Source: Candidatus Caccalectryoclostridium excrementigallinarum (GTDB taxonomy: Bacteria; Bacillota; Clostridia; Christensenellales; UBA3700). Taken from it: a stretch of 64,000 bases of DNA. Made by a program: the position numbers and the translations under genes. The DNA lies in NCBI GenBank assembly GCA_018714485.1, contig DVNJ01000001.1, positions 104,732 through 168,731 of the forward strand. The letters are read 5' to 3'. The notes below the pieces were generated by a model that worked only from the letters and a program-made list of their open reading frames with translations, was not told the origin of the DNA and ran no database searches. Shown here piece by piece: positions 15,327 through 27,674 of the stretch. The number at the start of each line of letters is the position of its first letter. The stretch's first letter is position 1.

Positions 15327-15355
15327 GAATAAGGCGGAAGTTTACGTCAATAATA
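15327..15355 (+). promoter_or_regulatory. Candidate sigma-F/G promoter of the 264-aa membrane gene
   Basis: GAATA (15327-15331), 17 nt, AATAATA (15349-15355), 5 nt, ATG. The -35 fits GNATA; the -10 differs from CATNNTA only at the first base. Confidence 0.4.
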
Positions 15356-15360
15356 GCGCT

Positions 15361-16155
15361 ATGGGAAGATATGCTGACTTCGTTCTTTTGCAGTTCATGG
15401 TCTTCACGGCGGCTTTGACCGTCTGCGCCTTTTTCGGGCTTTACGCGCCTCTCGCGGCGGGAATCGCGCTCGCCTGCGCCCTGCTCACGGGACTTATCGG
15501 CGTCGCCCTTTCGCGCCGTGAGAAAAAGAGCGGCGGCATAAGTTTCAAAAATTGGGTATTTTTCTGCAAAGCGGGCGGAGACGAAAGGCTCGAAAAGACC
15601 GCCTTGAACGTTTTTCGCACTCTTAGGGCGGCTGAAAGCTCGGAAGGGATAATTTTCACGGGCGACTTCGCCGTCGCCGTTTTCGCGCGCTTTGCTCCCC
15701 TTTCGGCGGACGCTTCGGCGGCGCTTTTCCGTAAATGCGAACGCTTGGGCATAAAGAGTCTACATATCCTCTCGCCCAACCGCGAAAGCCGCGCCGCCGC
15801 GATCGGAGTAAGGCTCGGCTTTGAAGTGAGGCAGCTGCCTTTGCGCGCCTTTTACCGCTTGGCGTGCGGCGCGGGCGAAGTCCCGCAAAAAACAAAGCGC
15901 GCCCTCAAACGGGGCGCAGCCTTGAAAGCCGCCTCGGCGCGGCTCTTTCGCCGCGACATCGCGGCGCGCTTTTGTCTCGCGGCGCTCGCGCTCTGCCTCT
16001 TGTCGCAGGTAACGCCGCTGCAAACTTATTATCTGAGCGTTTCCGCTCTTTCGCTCCTCTTCTCACTCGTCTGCTTTGCCTTTTCTCTCAAAGGCTACGG
16101 AAAAGACGATTCGCCTCTTCTGCCCGAGAGTGAAAAGCTCTTGACGAAGAGATGA
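15361..16155 (+). CDS. Hypothetical membrane protein, two membrane hairpins flanking a soluble domain
   Basis: Not recognised. 264 residues with two hydrophobic helices at about 8-50, a basic, soluble alpha/beta-looking middle (about 52-205, with IIFTGDFAVAVFARF and a GIKSLHILSPNRESRAAAIGVRLGFEV stretch), and two more helices near 208-245. The middle resembles no family confidently; it vaguely recalls a nuclease or restriction-like fold, which cannot be shown. No Shine-Dalgarno precedes the ATG. A forespore-like promoter ends five bases upstream, suggesting sporulation expression (inference). The stop lies one base from the convergent yhbY stop. Confidence 0.7.
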   Translation: MGRYADFVLLQFMVFTAALTVCAFFGLYAPLAAGIALACALLTGLIGVALSRREKKSGGISFKNWVFFCKAGGDERLEKTALNVFRTLRAAESSEGIIFTGDFAVAVFARFAPLSADASAALFRKCERLGIKSLHILSPNRESRAAAIGVRLGFEVRQLPLRAFYRLACGAGEVPQKTKRALKRGAALKAASARLFRRDIAARFCLAALALCLLSQVTPLQTYYLSVSALSLLFSLVCFAFSLKGYGKDDSPLLPESEKLLTKR

Positions 16156-16156
16156 G

Positions 16157-16456
16157 CTATCCCAAGATATGCTTCACGCCCTCTTTTTTCGACGGACGGT
16201 AAAGGACGATCTTGAAGCCGACCGCCTGAACGGGCGCGGCGTCAAGCTCTTGAGCCAATTCGTCCACAAGCTCGCGCGGCTTTACGTCCGCGGTGCGTAA
16301 AACGGTTATTTTGACGAGTTCTCTGCTCTCGAGCTGATCGGAGAGCATGTCCAAAAATGCGTCCGTGATGCCGTTTTTACCTATCTGCGCCGTGGGCTGC
16401 AATTTCATGGCAAGCCCGCGCAGACGGGCGCGTTGAGATGAAGAAATAACTAACAT
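16157..16456 (-). CDS. yhbY: YhbY/CRS1-domain RNA-binding protein
   Basis: 99 residues forming a single CRM domain: LRGLAMKLQPTAQIGKNGITDAFLDMLSDQLESRELVKITVL, including the GKNG loop in place of the GxxG motif. YhbY proteins bind pre-50S ribosomal particles. A GGAG seven bases before the ATG overlaps the obgE stop. The partnership with obgE, itself a 50S assembly GTPase, is a conserved gene pair. Confidence 0.93.
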   Translation of the reverse strand: MLVISSSQRARLRGLAMKLQPTAQIGKNGITDAFLDMLSDQLESRELVKITVLRTADVKPRELVDELAQELDAAPVQAVGFKIVLYRPSKKEGVKHILG

Positions 16457-16459
16457 AAC

Positions 16460-19101
<2,642 letters not shown>

Positions 19102-19102
19102 A

Positions 19103-19921
19103 TCAATACCTCATCATGCGGCAGTCGTTGCCTCTCTTCTTATAAAAGTCCACGCGTTGCATAGCCTCTTTGAAGTCCACCTGGTGACCGTCGAATTCCG
19201 GTCCGTCCACGCAGGCGTACTTGGTCTCCCCGCCCACGGTTATGCGGCAGCAGCCGCACATGCCCGTTCCGTCGAGCATGAGCGAATTCATGCTCACCAC
19301 GGTGGGTATGCCGTATTTCGCGGTGACGTCGCAGACATTCTTCATCATTATCATCGGTCCGACGACGAACACGCAGTCTATTTTTTCGCCGCCCGTGATG
19401 AGCAGTTCGAGCTGAGTGGTGACAAAGCCCTTCAAGCCCTCACTGCCGTCGTCCGTGGTGATATAGAGCTTTTTGGCGAACTTTTTGAAGTCCTCTTTGG
19501 CAAAGAGCAGTTCGCTCGTCTTTGCGCCGATGATTATCGTGCAGGGCTTGCCCTCTTTCATGCGTTTTTTCGCCTGCGGATAGATGACCGCGCAGCCGAT
19601 ACCGCCGCCGACGAGCACCACGTTTTCGTATTGTTCAAGTTCGGTGGGGTTGCCGAGCGGACCCACGAGGTCGTGGATATAGTCTCCCGTTTTCAGAGCG
19701 CCTATCTTCGCCGTCGTCTCTCCGACCACTTGAACAAGAAGGGTTATCGTCCCCTTCTCTCTGTCGTAGTCGCAGATCGTGAACGGGACTCTTTCGCCGT
19801 CCGCGTCCACCCTAAGAATGATAAATTGACCGGGCTGACAATGGCACGCGACGTCGGGAGCATCCACTTCGAGCTTGACGACGCGGGGCGCGGTCTCTTC
19901 TATACTTAAAACTTTGTTCAT
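19103..19921 (-). CDS. NfnA-type FAD/NAD and [2Fe-2S] subunit (dihydroorotate dehydrogenase electron-transfer-like)
   Basis: 272 residues of ferredoxin-reductase fold. RVPFTICDYD binds FAD, LVGPLGNPTE and NVVLVGGGIGCAV bind NAD, and DGTGMCGCCRITVGG with an earlier-later cysteine pattern holds the [2Fe-2S] cluster. This is the small subunit of NfnAB, or of sulfide dehydrogenase-like enzymes; it balances NADH, NADPH and ferredoxin pools in fermenting anaerobes. The ATG at 19921 overlaps the nth stop and has GGTGG upstream; a longer upstream frame was rejected. Confidence 0.9.
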   Translation of the reverse strand: MNKVLSIEETAPRVVKLEVDAPDVACHCQPGQFIILRVDADGERVPFTICDYDREKGTITLLVQVVGETTAKIGALKTGDYIHDLVGPLGNPTELEQYENVVLVGGGIGCAVIYPQAKKRMKEGKPCTIIIGAKTSELLFAKEDFKKFAKKLYITTDDGSEGLKGFVTTQLELLITGGEKIDCVFVVGPMIMMKNVCDVTAKYGIPTVVSMNSLMLDGTGMCGCCRITVGGETKYACVDGPEFDGHQVDFKEAMQRVDFYKKRGNDCRMMRY

Positions 19922-20583
19922 ATTCCACCTTCGTTGAAGAATTTGCAATAGTTTGTTATCGGGCACGCGGCGCAGTCGGGTCTGCGCGCCGTGCAGATAT
20001 ATCTGCCGTGAAGAATGAGCAGATGGTGCGCCTGAGTGAGCCGTTCGGTCGGTATCAGTTTTACCAGCCTCTTTTCCACTTCGAGCGGACTTTTCGAATG
20101 GATAAAACCTATCCTGTTCGCAAGACGCAGGACGTGTGTGTCCACAGCCATGGTCTGTTTTCCGAACGCCACTCCGGCGACGACGTTGGCGGTCTTTCTG
20201 CCCACGCCCGCGAGCGAAAGCAGGCTGTCGAAGTCCTCGGGGACTTTTCCGCCGAATCTTTCCGTGATGTCGCGCGAGCAGGAGATGATGTGCGCGGCTT
20301 TACTGCGGTAAAAACCGCAGGAATAGATGAGCTTTTCCAACTCTTCCTGCCTGAGCGCGGCAAAGTCATCGGGCTTGTTGTATTTTTCGAACAGCACTTT
20401 CGTGACTTCGTTCACCCGCTTGTCCGTGCACTGCGCCGAAAGTATCACCGCCACGAGCAGTTCGAAGGTCGAAGAATAATTGAGTTCGCACTTCGGCTCG
20501 GGGTGCACTTCAAGCAGCCTGTCAAGCAAGTCGCCTATCTGCTCTTTCGTAAACTCCATAGTCTTCGCGCACGCGCGCGCCAT
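19918..20583 (-). CDS. nth: Endonuclease III
   Basis: Base-excision DNA glycosylase/AP-lyase for oxidised pyrimidines. Seen: the helix-hairpin-helix LAGVGRKTANVV with the catalytic Lys, the catalytic Asp in AVDTHVLRLANRIG, and a C-terminal [4Fe-4S] loop of pattern C-x6-C-x2-C-x5-C (CTARRPDCAACPITNYC). 221 residues from the ATG at 20583; a second ATG at 20559 (MEFTKEQ) is equally plausible because neither has a good Shine-Dalgarno. Cotranscribed between purA and nfnA. Confidence 0.95.
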   Translation of the reverse strand: MARACAKTMEFTKEQIGDLLDRLLEVHPEPKCELNYSSTFELLVAVILSAQCTDKRVNEVTKVLFEKYNKPDDFAALRQEELEKLIYSCGFYRSKAAHIISCSRDITERFGGKVPEDFDSLLSLAGVGRKTANVVAGVAFGKQTMAVDTHVLRLANRIGFIHSKSPLEVEKRLVKLIPTERLTQAHHLLILHGRYICTARRPDCAACPITNYCKFFNEGGI

Positions 20584-20593
20584 ACCTTTTTAA

Positions 20594-21868
20594 TTACTTG
20601 CGGACTATGTATTCGCTGCGCTCCGCGCCCACGGATACCAGGCTGATCTCGCAGTCGACCGCCTTTTCGATATAGTCCACGTATTCGCGCGCCGCCTTGG
20701 GCAGATCCTCTTCCTTGCGGCAGCGGGAGACGTCGCACTTCCATCCGTCCACATATTCATAGACGGGCTTTGCCTCGTCAAGCTCCACGCCGCGCGGGAA
20801 ATCGTATACCCTTTCGCCGTTCACTTCGTATGCCACGCAGACGGGGATCTTGTCCATATAAGACAAGACGTCGAGCTTGGTGAGAGCCAGCGTATCCGCG
20901 CCCTGGGCGAACACGCCGTAACGCGACGCCACCGCGTCGAAAGGTCCGACTCTGCGCGGTCTGCCCGTCGCGGCGCCATACTCGCCGCCCGCGGCGCGCA
21001 GCTCTTCCGCCTCTTTGCCGAACCATTCCACCGTGAACGGTCCCTCGCCCACGCAGGAAGAATACGCCTTCATTATTCCGATCACCTTGTCCAGCTTGCG
21101 GTTGGGGATACCCGCGCCCACGGGCGCATAAGCGGCGATGGTGTTGGAAGAGGACGTATAGGGGTTGATGCCGAAATCTATGTCGCGCAGCGCGCCCAGC
21201 TGAGCTTCGAACATGATGTTCTTGCCCGCGTCTATCGCCTTTTCGAGGAAGGAGGAGACGTTGCAGACGTGCGGTTTGAGCCTGTCGCCGTAAACGGTGA
21301 GATATTCTATCATCTCGTCAAGGTCGATCGCTTCCGCGCCGTAAGCCTTGTTGATGAAGAGGTTTTTGTAATCGATGATGCCCGCGAGCCTCTTTTTCAG
21401 CTGTTCGGGATAGAAAAGATCGCCCATCATGATCACTTTTTTCAGATATTTGTCGCCGTAGACGGGCGCGATACCGCGGCGGGTGGAGCCGTACTTGGCG
21501 TCGCCCAGCCTGTCTTCTTCGAGGCAGTCCTGGCGCACATGGTAAGGCATGCAGATGACCGCTCTCTCGCTGATCTTCAGCCTGTCGGGAGTTATCTCAA
21601 CGCCCGCGGCGGCGAGCTTGTCCATCTCTCCGCAAAGGTGCTTGATGTCGATGACCATGCCGTTGCCCATGACGTTGGTCACCTCGGGACGCAGTATGCC
21701 CGAGGGAATGAGGTTGAGAATGAATTTCCCGCGCTCGTTGATGACCGTGTGCCCGGCATTGTTGCCGCCCTGATAGCGGCAGACGACGTCATAGTCGCGG
21801 GAGATCAGATCGACCATCCTGCCCTTGCCTTCGTCGCCCCAATTTATACCGACTATTGCTGTTAACAT
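20594..21868 (-). CDS. purA: Adenylosuccinate synthetase
   Basis: GTP-dependent conversion of IMP and aspartate to adenylosuccinate, first step to AMP. Motifs: INWGDEGKGRMVD (P-loop, residues 8-20), YQGGNNAGHTV, STRRGIAPVYGDK, and the C-terminal VGPFDAVASRYG and LTKLDVL. 424 residues. GGAG nine bases before the ATG. It follows guaA, so both branches from IMP to AMP and GMP are co-transcribed. Confidence 0.97.
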   Translation of the reverse strand: MLTAIVGINWGDEGKGRMVDLISRDYDVVCRYQGGNNAGHTVINERGKFILNLIPSGILRPEVTNVMGNGMVIDIKHLCGEMDKLAAAGVEITPDRLKISERAVICMPYHVRQDCLEEDRLGDAKYGSTRRGIAPVYGDKYLKKVIMMGDLFYPEQLKKRLAGIIDYKNLFINKAYGAEAIDLDEMIEYLTVYGDRLKPHVCNVSSFLEKAIDAGKNIMFEAQLGALRDIDFGINPYTSSSNTIAAYAPVGAGIPNRKLDKVIGIMKAYSSCVGEGPFTVEWFGKEAEELRAAGGEYGAATGRPRRVGPFDAVASRYGVFAQGADTLALTKLDVLSYMDKIPVCVAYEVNGERVYDFPRGVELDEAKPVYEYVDGWKCDVSRCRKEEDLPKAAREYVDYIEKAVDCEISLVSVGAERSEYIVRK

Positions 21869-21905
21869 ATGCTTACTCCTTTGAGATGATTTTCTCGTTG
21901 TATTT

Positions 21906-23441
21906 TTATTCCCACTCGATGGTTGCCGGCGGCTTGGAAGTGATGTCGTAGACGACTCTGTTCACATGCTTGACCTCATTGACGATGCGCTCGGAAATGC
22001 GGCTGAGAACGTCGAAAGGTATCCTCGCCCAATCCGCCGTCATGCCGTCCACCGACGTGACCGCGCGCAAAACGACCGTGTAATCGTAAGTCCTGCTGTC
22101 GCCCATGACGCCCACGCTGCGCATGTTGGTGAGCACGGCGAAATACTGCCAGATCTCGCTGTCCAAGCCGTTGAGCGCCACCTCTTCGCGCAATATGTAG
22201 TCCGCGTCGCGCAAGATGGAAAGTTTGCGCTCGGTGATGTTGCCGATGACCCTGATCGCAAGTCCCGGGCCGGGGAAAGGCTGACGCATGACGATGTTTT
22301 TGGGCAGTCCGAGTTCGAATCCCACCTTTCTGACCTCGTCTTTGAACAGGTCGCGCAGCGGCTCGACCAACTCCTTGAACTTGATCACGCTGGGGAGACC
22401 GCCCACATTGTGATGGCTCTTGATGGTGGCGGAGTTGCCCAGACCCGACTCGATGACGTCGGGATAGATAGTCCCCTGAACGAGGAAGTCCACTTCGCCT
22501 ATTTTATTTGCCTCCTCTTCGAACACGCGGATAAATTCCGCGCCGATGAGCTTGCGCTTTTTCTCGGGTTCTTTGACGCCGCGCAAAATTTTGAGGAAAC
22601 GCTTGGAAGCGTCGGCGAGAATGACGTTCATGCCGCGCTCTTGCTTGAACACGCGCATGACCTCATCGGCTTCGTATTTGCGCAAAAGACCGTGATCGAC
22701 GAAAATGCAGGTCAGATTGTCGCCCACGGCGCGGTGGATGAGCGTCGCCGCAACGGCGCTGTCCACGCCGCCGCTGAACGCGCAGAGAACTTTTTTGTCG
22801 CCTATGCGCTGTTTAAGCTCTTCGACCTTGCTCGCAACAAAGTTGTCCATCGTCCAATCGCCGTGAACGCCGACGACGTTATAGAGGAAGTTGCGCAGCA
22901 TGGCAATGCCCTGATCGGTGTGCACCACTTCGGGATGATACTGCACGCCGTAAATGCGCGTGTCGTCGTTGCCGAAAGCGGCTATCTTGCAAGTGTCCGT
23001 ATAAGCGAGAGTTTTGAAGCCCTCGGGCAGCTCTTCCACCTGATCGGTGTGGCTCATCCAGCAAACGCCGCTGCCGCTAAGCCCCTTATAGATGGGAGAG
23101 GAAAGATCGTAAGTCGCCTGCTGCCTGCCGTATTCGCGCTTGTTGGCATGCACGACCTTGCCGCCGAGCGTATGGGCGATGAGCTGGCAGCCGTAACAGA
23201 TGCCGAGCACGGGAATGCCCGCCTGCAAAAGCGCCTTGTCGATATGCGGCGCGCCCTCTTCGTAGACGCTGGAAGGTCCGCCCGTGAAGATTATGCCCTT
23301 GGGGGCTTTGGCGAGTATCTTCTCGGTGGGCGTGGTGCAGGGATACATTTCGCAATAGACGTTCTGCTCCCTCACTCTGCGCGCGATCAGCTGGTTATAC
23401 TGACCGCCGAAGTCGAGTACGATAACTAATTCATGGTTCAT
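21906..23441 (-). CDS. guaA: GMP synthase (glutamine-hydrolysing)
   Basis: Makes GMP from XMP. N-terminal class-I glutamine amidotransferase with nucleophile Cys in GICYGCQ (about residue 82) and YHPEV; ATP pyrophosphatase domain with [11 protein letters not shown] (about 225); C-terminal dimerisation domain [13 protein letters not shown] and the terminal KPPATIEWE. 511 residues, complete. Its ATG overlaps the stop of the P-type ATPase gene by 4 nt. Confidence 0.98.
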   Translation of the reverse strand: MNHELVIVLDFGGQYNQLIARRVREQNVYCEMYPCTTPTEKILAKAPKGIIFTGGPSSVYEEGAPHIDKALLQAGIPVLGICYGCQLIAHTLGGKVVHANKREYGRQQATYDLSSPIYKGLSGSGVCWMSHTDQVEELPEGFKTLAYTDTCKIAAFGNDDTRIYGVQYHPEVVHTDQGIAMLRNFLYNVVGVHGDWTMDNFVASKVEELKQRIGDKKVLCAFSGGVDSAVAATLIHRAVGDNLTCIFVDHGLLRKYEADEVMRVFKQERGMNVILADASKRFLKILRGVKEPEKKRKLIGAEFIRVFEEEANKIGEVDFLVQGTIYPDVIESGLGNSATIKSHHNVGGLPSVIKFKELVEPLRDLFKDEVRKVGFELGLPKNIVMRQPFPGPGLAIRVIGNITERKLSILRDADYILREEVALNGLDSEIWQYFAVLTNMRSVGVMGDSRTYDYTVVLRAVTSVDGMTADWARIPFDVLSRISERIVNEVKHVNRVVYDITSKPPATIEWE

Positions 23442-26428
23442 TTGTCTTTCTTTATACTCCCGATAAACTTATTTACTGTATTTTTTGCCCATGTATATAC
23501 GTTGACGAAAAATTTCTTTATCGTCCGATACAGCTCTCTTATCGCGCCCACCTCGGCGCGCATGAACAGAATGCACGGCGGCACGCAGACCATCATTATT
23601 ATCAGCTTGGTGAGCATATCCGACGTGAGCGAGGTGATCGAGAAGAACTCGCGCGTCCAATCCACGCTGACGGCAAAGATGAGCACGACCACCGCTAAAC
23701 CTATTATCAGCAGCCTGAGCTTTGTGTAGGGATAGCAAGCCTGCAAAAGCACTATCAGCGAGCTTAGCGCCGTGATATAGAACGCCATGGTCGCTATCTG
23801 CGCCGAAACGTCCAGACCGATGTCGCGGTAAAGCAGGCATGATATGGTCACCATAAGCGTTATCGTCATGCCCGCCGGCAACGCCTTCGAGAACACTTTG
23901 GAAAGGAAATTGCCCTCCACCTTGCGCCCGTTCGGCTCCAAGGCGAGGAAGAAGGACGGGATCCCGACAAACAGCGCGCTCGTGAGCGTGAGCTGAATGG
24001 GTTCGAAGGGATAGGACATCTGCAAAATTATGCACATGAGCGAAAGCAGCGTACTGAACGTCGTCTTGACCAGGAAGAGGGACGCCACGCGCTCGATGTT
24101 GTTGATGACTCTCCTGCCCTCGAGCACCACGCTGGGAAGAGAGGCAAAGTCGCTGTTCATGAGCACGAGCTGCGCCACGTTGCGCGCCGCTTCGCTGCCC
24201 GACGCCATCGCGATCGAGCAATCCGCCTCTTTGAGCGCCATGACGTCGTTGACGCCGTCGCCCGTCATGCCCACGGTGTGACCCTTGGCTTTCAGTCCCT
24301 GAACGAGCAGTTTTTTCTGCTTGGGGGTCACTCTGCCGAAGATGGTATACTTGTCGCAGGCGGCAAGCACGTCCTCTTCCGTGAGCAGCGTCGTCGCGTC
24401 GATATAGCTGTCAAAGCCCTTCACGCCCGCGCGTTCGGCGACCTTTGAGACGGTGATGGGATTATCGCCCGAGATTATCTTGATCTCCACGCCCTGCTCG
24501 GCGAAATATCTGAGCGTCTCGCCCGCGCTCGCCCTGATCTTGTCCGAAAGCACGAGCAGCGCCACTGGTTTGAGCTTGTCTTCACGCACGTTTTCTTTGA
24601 TCTGCAAGGGCGAATAGGCGAGCACGAGCACGCGGAAGCCGCGCTTTGTGTATTCCTCTACGTCCTTTTGAACGAGGTTATATCTTTCTTTGAGCACGAA
24701 CTCGGGCGCGCCGACGATGAACCTGCCCTTTTCGCCGAAGTCCGCGCCGCTCCACTTGCGCGCGGAGGAAAAAGGCACGGTGGACTCCGCCGTCCAGACC
24801 GTCTCGCCCTTGAAATATGCCGCGAACGCCTCGAAAGTCGAACCGCTCGCGCCCAGCGCCGCCACCATACTCGTCATGATGTCGGTCACGCCGCCGAACT
24901 TATCCGTGTAAACATGCACGCTCTCCACCTGCATACTGCCTTCGGTGATCGTCCCCGTCTTGTCGAGACAGAGCATATCGACGCGGGCGAGCGTTTCTAT
25001 CGAATAAAGATCCTGAACGAGCGTCTGCTTGCGCGCGAGCTTGATGACGCCCACCGCCAGCGCGATCGAGGTCATCATCACCAATCCTTCAGGGATCATG
25101 CCCACCACCGAGGCGACCGTGTTGGTTATCACCGAACTCACCTTTTCCGCCATGTCGCTCGAAGTGATGTTGAACATGGCGGCAAAGCCCACGCCCCTGT
25201 CCGCGCAGTTGGTCAGATACATGAGAATGCCCATGGGGAAAATGGCGATGGTGACTATCCTGATTATCCAATTTATCGAACGCATGAGCTGCGACTTGGA
25301 CTTTTTGTATTTTTTCGCTTCCGAGAGAATGGTCGCGGCAAAGTTATCCTTGCCGACCTTGACCACGCGCGCGCGGCAGCTCCCCGCCTGCACCACGCTT
25401 CCCGAAAGCAGTTCCGCGCCTTGCGTCTTGTGTATATCGTCCTGTTCGCCCGTGAGCATGCTTTCGTTGACTTCGCACTCCCCGCTCACGACCACGCTGT
25501 CCGAGGCTATCTGCTCGCCCGCGTGTATTTCGATGATGTCGTCGATGACGATATCCGACATATCCACCTGTTTTTTCTCGCCGCCGCGAATAACGCTCAC
25601 CTTGGGAACGTTGAGCAGCGACATTTTTTCCAGCACCAACTTGGAGCGTATCTCCTGAACGATACCCACGACCATATTGCAGATGACCAAAATTATGAAG
25701 GTCATGTTCTTGATGCTGCCGTAGACGAGAATGAGCGCGGCGAGCAAGAAGTTCAAGCCGTTGAACAGCGTGATGACGTTTGAACGGAAAATGTTCAGGT
25801 AAGATTTGGTGACGATGTTGGGCTGCTCGTTGTTAAGCCCGCGTTCCGCGCGCTCGAGCGCCTGGGCTTCGCTGAGACCCACTTCGGGATCCGCTTCCAC
25901 CCTCTCCAAAGGGGCATCGAAAACTTTTTCCTGCTTTTTCTTGCGTGAAAAAGCCTTTTTCTTCTCTTTTTCCCCGCCGCCCGCGGGCTTCACGGACTCA
26001 ACGGCAGCCTCTTCGGGCGCGGCGGGAGCCTCTTTCGAAAGAGGCTTTTCCGCTTTCTCCGCCGCCGGCTCTTCGGCGGCGGGCGGAACGGGCTCTTCCT
26101 CGGCGGGAGCCAAACTCTCTTCCGCCTTTTTTTCTTGAGCGGTTTTCTTTCCGCTCCTCTTGCGAGGAGCCTTGGCGGCGGGAGCCTCGCTCTCCTTTTT
26201 CTCCGAAACCGCTTTTTGCTCATCTTCGGAAGCTTGCTTTTGCTGCTTTTCGGGAGCTTGCTCTTTCAGCGCCACGGGGCGCTCTTCCCATTCCGGTCTT
26301 TCTTCGGCTGCCTTTTTGACCGCTTTGCGCGTGCGCGAAGGCGCGGAAGGTTTCTCTTCCGTCACGGCGAGTTCTTCGAGCGGCAGCGCCGCTTTGACTT
26401 CTTCCGTCGCTTTCTTCTTTGCAGCCAT
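23438..26428 (-). CDS. CtpE-like cation-translocating P-type ATPase with long charged N-terminal extension
   Basis: 996 residues. From about residue 175 it is a P2-like ATPase: GLNNEQPN start, actuator loop [12 protein letters not shown]4 [11 protein letters not shown], the phosphorylated Asp in [11 protein letters not shown], and the hinge [30 protein letters not shown]. The PEGL and AVGVIKLA features recall CtpE-type ATPases, linked to Ca2+; the ion is inferred. The first ~165 residues are low-complexity Ala/Glu/Lys/Pro, ending in a [15 protein letters not shown] basic patch, and would lie in the cytosol. No Shine-Dalgarno; the -10 ends six bases before the ATG (predicted leaderless). First gene of the guaA-purA-nth-nfnAB-obgE-yhbY string. 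Confidence 0.9.
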   Translation of the reverse strand: MAAKKKATEEVKAALPLEELAVTEEKPSAPSRTRKAVKKAAEERPEWEERPVALKEQAPEKQQKQASEDEQKAVSEKKESEAPAAKAPRKRSGKKTAQEKKAEESLAPAEEEPVPPAAEEPAAEKAEKPLSKEAPAAPEEAAVESVKPAGGGEKEKKKAFSRKKKQEKVFDAPLERVEADPEVGLSEAQALERAERGLNNEQPNIVTKSYLNIFRSNVITLFNGLNFLLAALILVYGSIKNMTFIILVICNMVVGIVQEIRSKLVLEKMSLLNVPKVSVIRGGEKKQVDMSDIVIDDIIEIHAGEQIASDSVVVSGECEVNESMLTGEQDDIHKTQGAELLSGSVVQAGSCRARVVKVGKDNFAATILSEAKKYKKSKSQLMRSINWIIRIVTIAIFPMGILMYLTNCADRGVGFAAMFNITSSDMAEKVSSVITNTVASVVGMIPEGLVMMTSIALAVGVIKLARKQTLVQDLYSIETLARVDMLCLDKTGTITEGSMQVESVHVYTDKFGGVTDIMTSMVAALGASGSTFEAFAAYFKGETVWTAESTVPFSSARKWSGADFGEKGRFIVGAPEFVLKERYNLVQKDVEEYTKRGFRVLVLAYSPLQIKENVREDKLKPVALLVLSDKIRASAGETLRYFAEQGVEIKIISGDNPITVSKVAERAGVKGFDSYIDATTLLTEEDVLAACDKYTIFGRVTPKQKKLLVQGLKAKGHTVGMTGDGVNDVMALKEADCSIAMASGSEAARNVAQLVLMNSDFASLPSVVLEGRRVINNIERVASLFLVKTTFSTLLSLMCIILQMSYPFEPIQLTLTSALFVGIPSFFLALEPNGRKVEGNFLSKVFSKALPAGMTITLMVTISCLLYRDIGLDVSAQIATMAFYITALSSLIVLLQACYPYTKLRLLIIGLAVVVLIFAVSVDWTREFFSITSLTSDMLTKLIIMMVCVPPCILFMRAEVGAIRELYRTIKKFFVNVYTWAKNTVNKFIGSIKKDK

Positions 26429-26434
26429 ACTAAG

Positions 26435-26464
26435 ATGATAACATTATTCCCTTAAATATGTCAA
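26435..26464 (-). promoter_or_regulatory. Sigma-A promoter of the P-type ATPase/guaA/purA unit
   Basis: TTGACA (26459-26464), 18 nt, TATCAT (26435-26440), then six bases to the ATG. The hexamers and spacing are the same as those before the WYL gene. Confidence 0.7.
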
Positions 26465-26501
26465 TCTATTATTTGCGCGTACGCGTGATTTTTCCGCGCG
26501 C

Positions 26502-27671
26502 TCACTTTGCCGTAAGTTTCAGAACTTCCGCGCCCGCGACCGCTTCGTCAATGAGCGCCTGCTCGCCTTCGAGCTTGCTCTCTTCCGCGCGCGCCTCATC
26601 CAAATCGGGGTGAATGACGGGATTGCGCGGCAAAAACACCGTGCAGCAATCCTCGAAAGGCTGCTTACTTATGTCGTATGTGTCGATATGCTCCGCCTGT
26701 TCCATGATCTCCGTCTTGTCCATGGCGATGAGCGGACGGAAGATGGGCAGGCGTTCGGCGGCGTCTTCCGTGCTCGTTATGCTCTCCATCGTCTGCGACG
26801 CCACCTGCCCCAAGCTTTCGCCCGTGATGAGACAGCCGCAGCCCTCGCTCAGGGCTATCTTTTCGGCGATGCGGACCATGACGCGACGCATGATCGTTAT
26901 CATGAAGTCGCCGTTGCAGCGGCGGTGAATTTCTTCCTGTATGTGCGTGAACGGCACCACATAGAGGGTGACGTCGCCGCACCAGCGCGTGAGTTTTTTG
27001 GCAAGTTCGACAACTTTTTCCTTGGCTTGCAGGCTCGTATGCGGATAGCTGTGATAATGTACGGCGTAAACTTTCATGCCTCTCTTCGCCATGCGCCAGC
27101 CCGCGACAGGGGAATCGAAACCGCCGCTCAAAAGCAGCATGCCCTTCCCCGCCGTACCCACGGGCATGCCGCCGGCGCAGGGAACGCTGCCCATGAAAAT
27201 ATAGGTGAAGCCGTTTTCGCGTATGTCGATGTTGACGACGGCTTCGGGATCGTGAAGGTCGACGGAGAGATATGGCTTTTCTTTGAGGATACGCGCGCCC
27301 GCCTCGATCGCTATCTGCATGGAATTGAGGGGCAGGCTCTTGTCCGCGCGCTTGACGTTGACGCGGAAAGTCGACTCGCAGGAAGGCGCGAGCTCGATCG
27401 CCGCGGCATAGACGCTTTCAAGCTCGGTGGGGAGCTTAACCGCCACGGAGAGCGAATGCAGACCGAAGACGCATTTGAGCCTTTCGACGATCGCATATTC
27501 GTCGCAAGCATCGTATTTTTCCACATAATATCTGTTTTGCGTGCGGGAAAATTCGCACTCGAAGGGCGCGAGCGCCGCCTTGATGTTGCGCGCGAGAACG
27601 CCCTCGAAATAAGAGCGGTTCCTGCCCTTCAAAAAGAGTTCTCCGTAACGCAGCATTATCACTTTATCCAT
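26502..27671 (-). CDS. thiI: tRNA 4-thiouridine sulfurtransferase ThiI
   Basis: Forms s4U8 in tRNA, and in some organisms feeds sulfur to thiazole. N-terminal ferredoxin-like and THUMP domains (LRYGELFLKGRNRSYFE to about 165), then the PP-loop LLLSGGFDSPVAGW and GESLGQVASQTMESI. No rhodanese domain: the protein ends at 389 residues, as in Bacillus-type ThiI, which rely on a partner cysteine desulfurase. That partner (iscS/nifZ-like) is the gene directly upstream, three bases away. Confidence 0.96.
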   Translation of the reverse strand: MDKVIMLRYGELFLKGRNRSYFEGVLARNIKAALAPFECEFSRTQNRYYVEKYDACDEYAIVERLKCVFGLHSLSVAVKLPTELESVYAAAIELAPSCESTFRVNVKRADKSLPLNSMQIAIEAGARILKEKPYLSVDLHDPEAVVNIDIRENGFTYIFMGSVPCAGGMPVGTAGKGMLLLSGGFDSPVAGWRMAKRGMKVYAVHYHSYPHTSLQAKEKVVELAKKLTRWCGDVTLYVVPFTHIQEEIHRRCNGDFMITIMRRVMVRIAEKIALSEGCGCLITGESLGQVASQTMESITSTEDAAERLPIFRPLIAMDKTEIMEQAEHIDTYDISKQPFEDCCTVFLPRNPVIHPDLDEARAEESKLEGEQALIDEAVAGAEVLKLTAK

Positions 27672-27674
27672 ATT

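Noticed and set aside
21966..23429. 487-codon plus-strand frame opposite guaA
   Set aside because: A shadow of guaA with no recognisable family and skewed composition.
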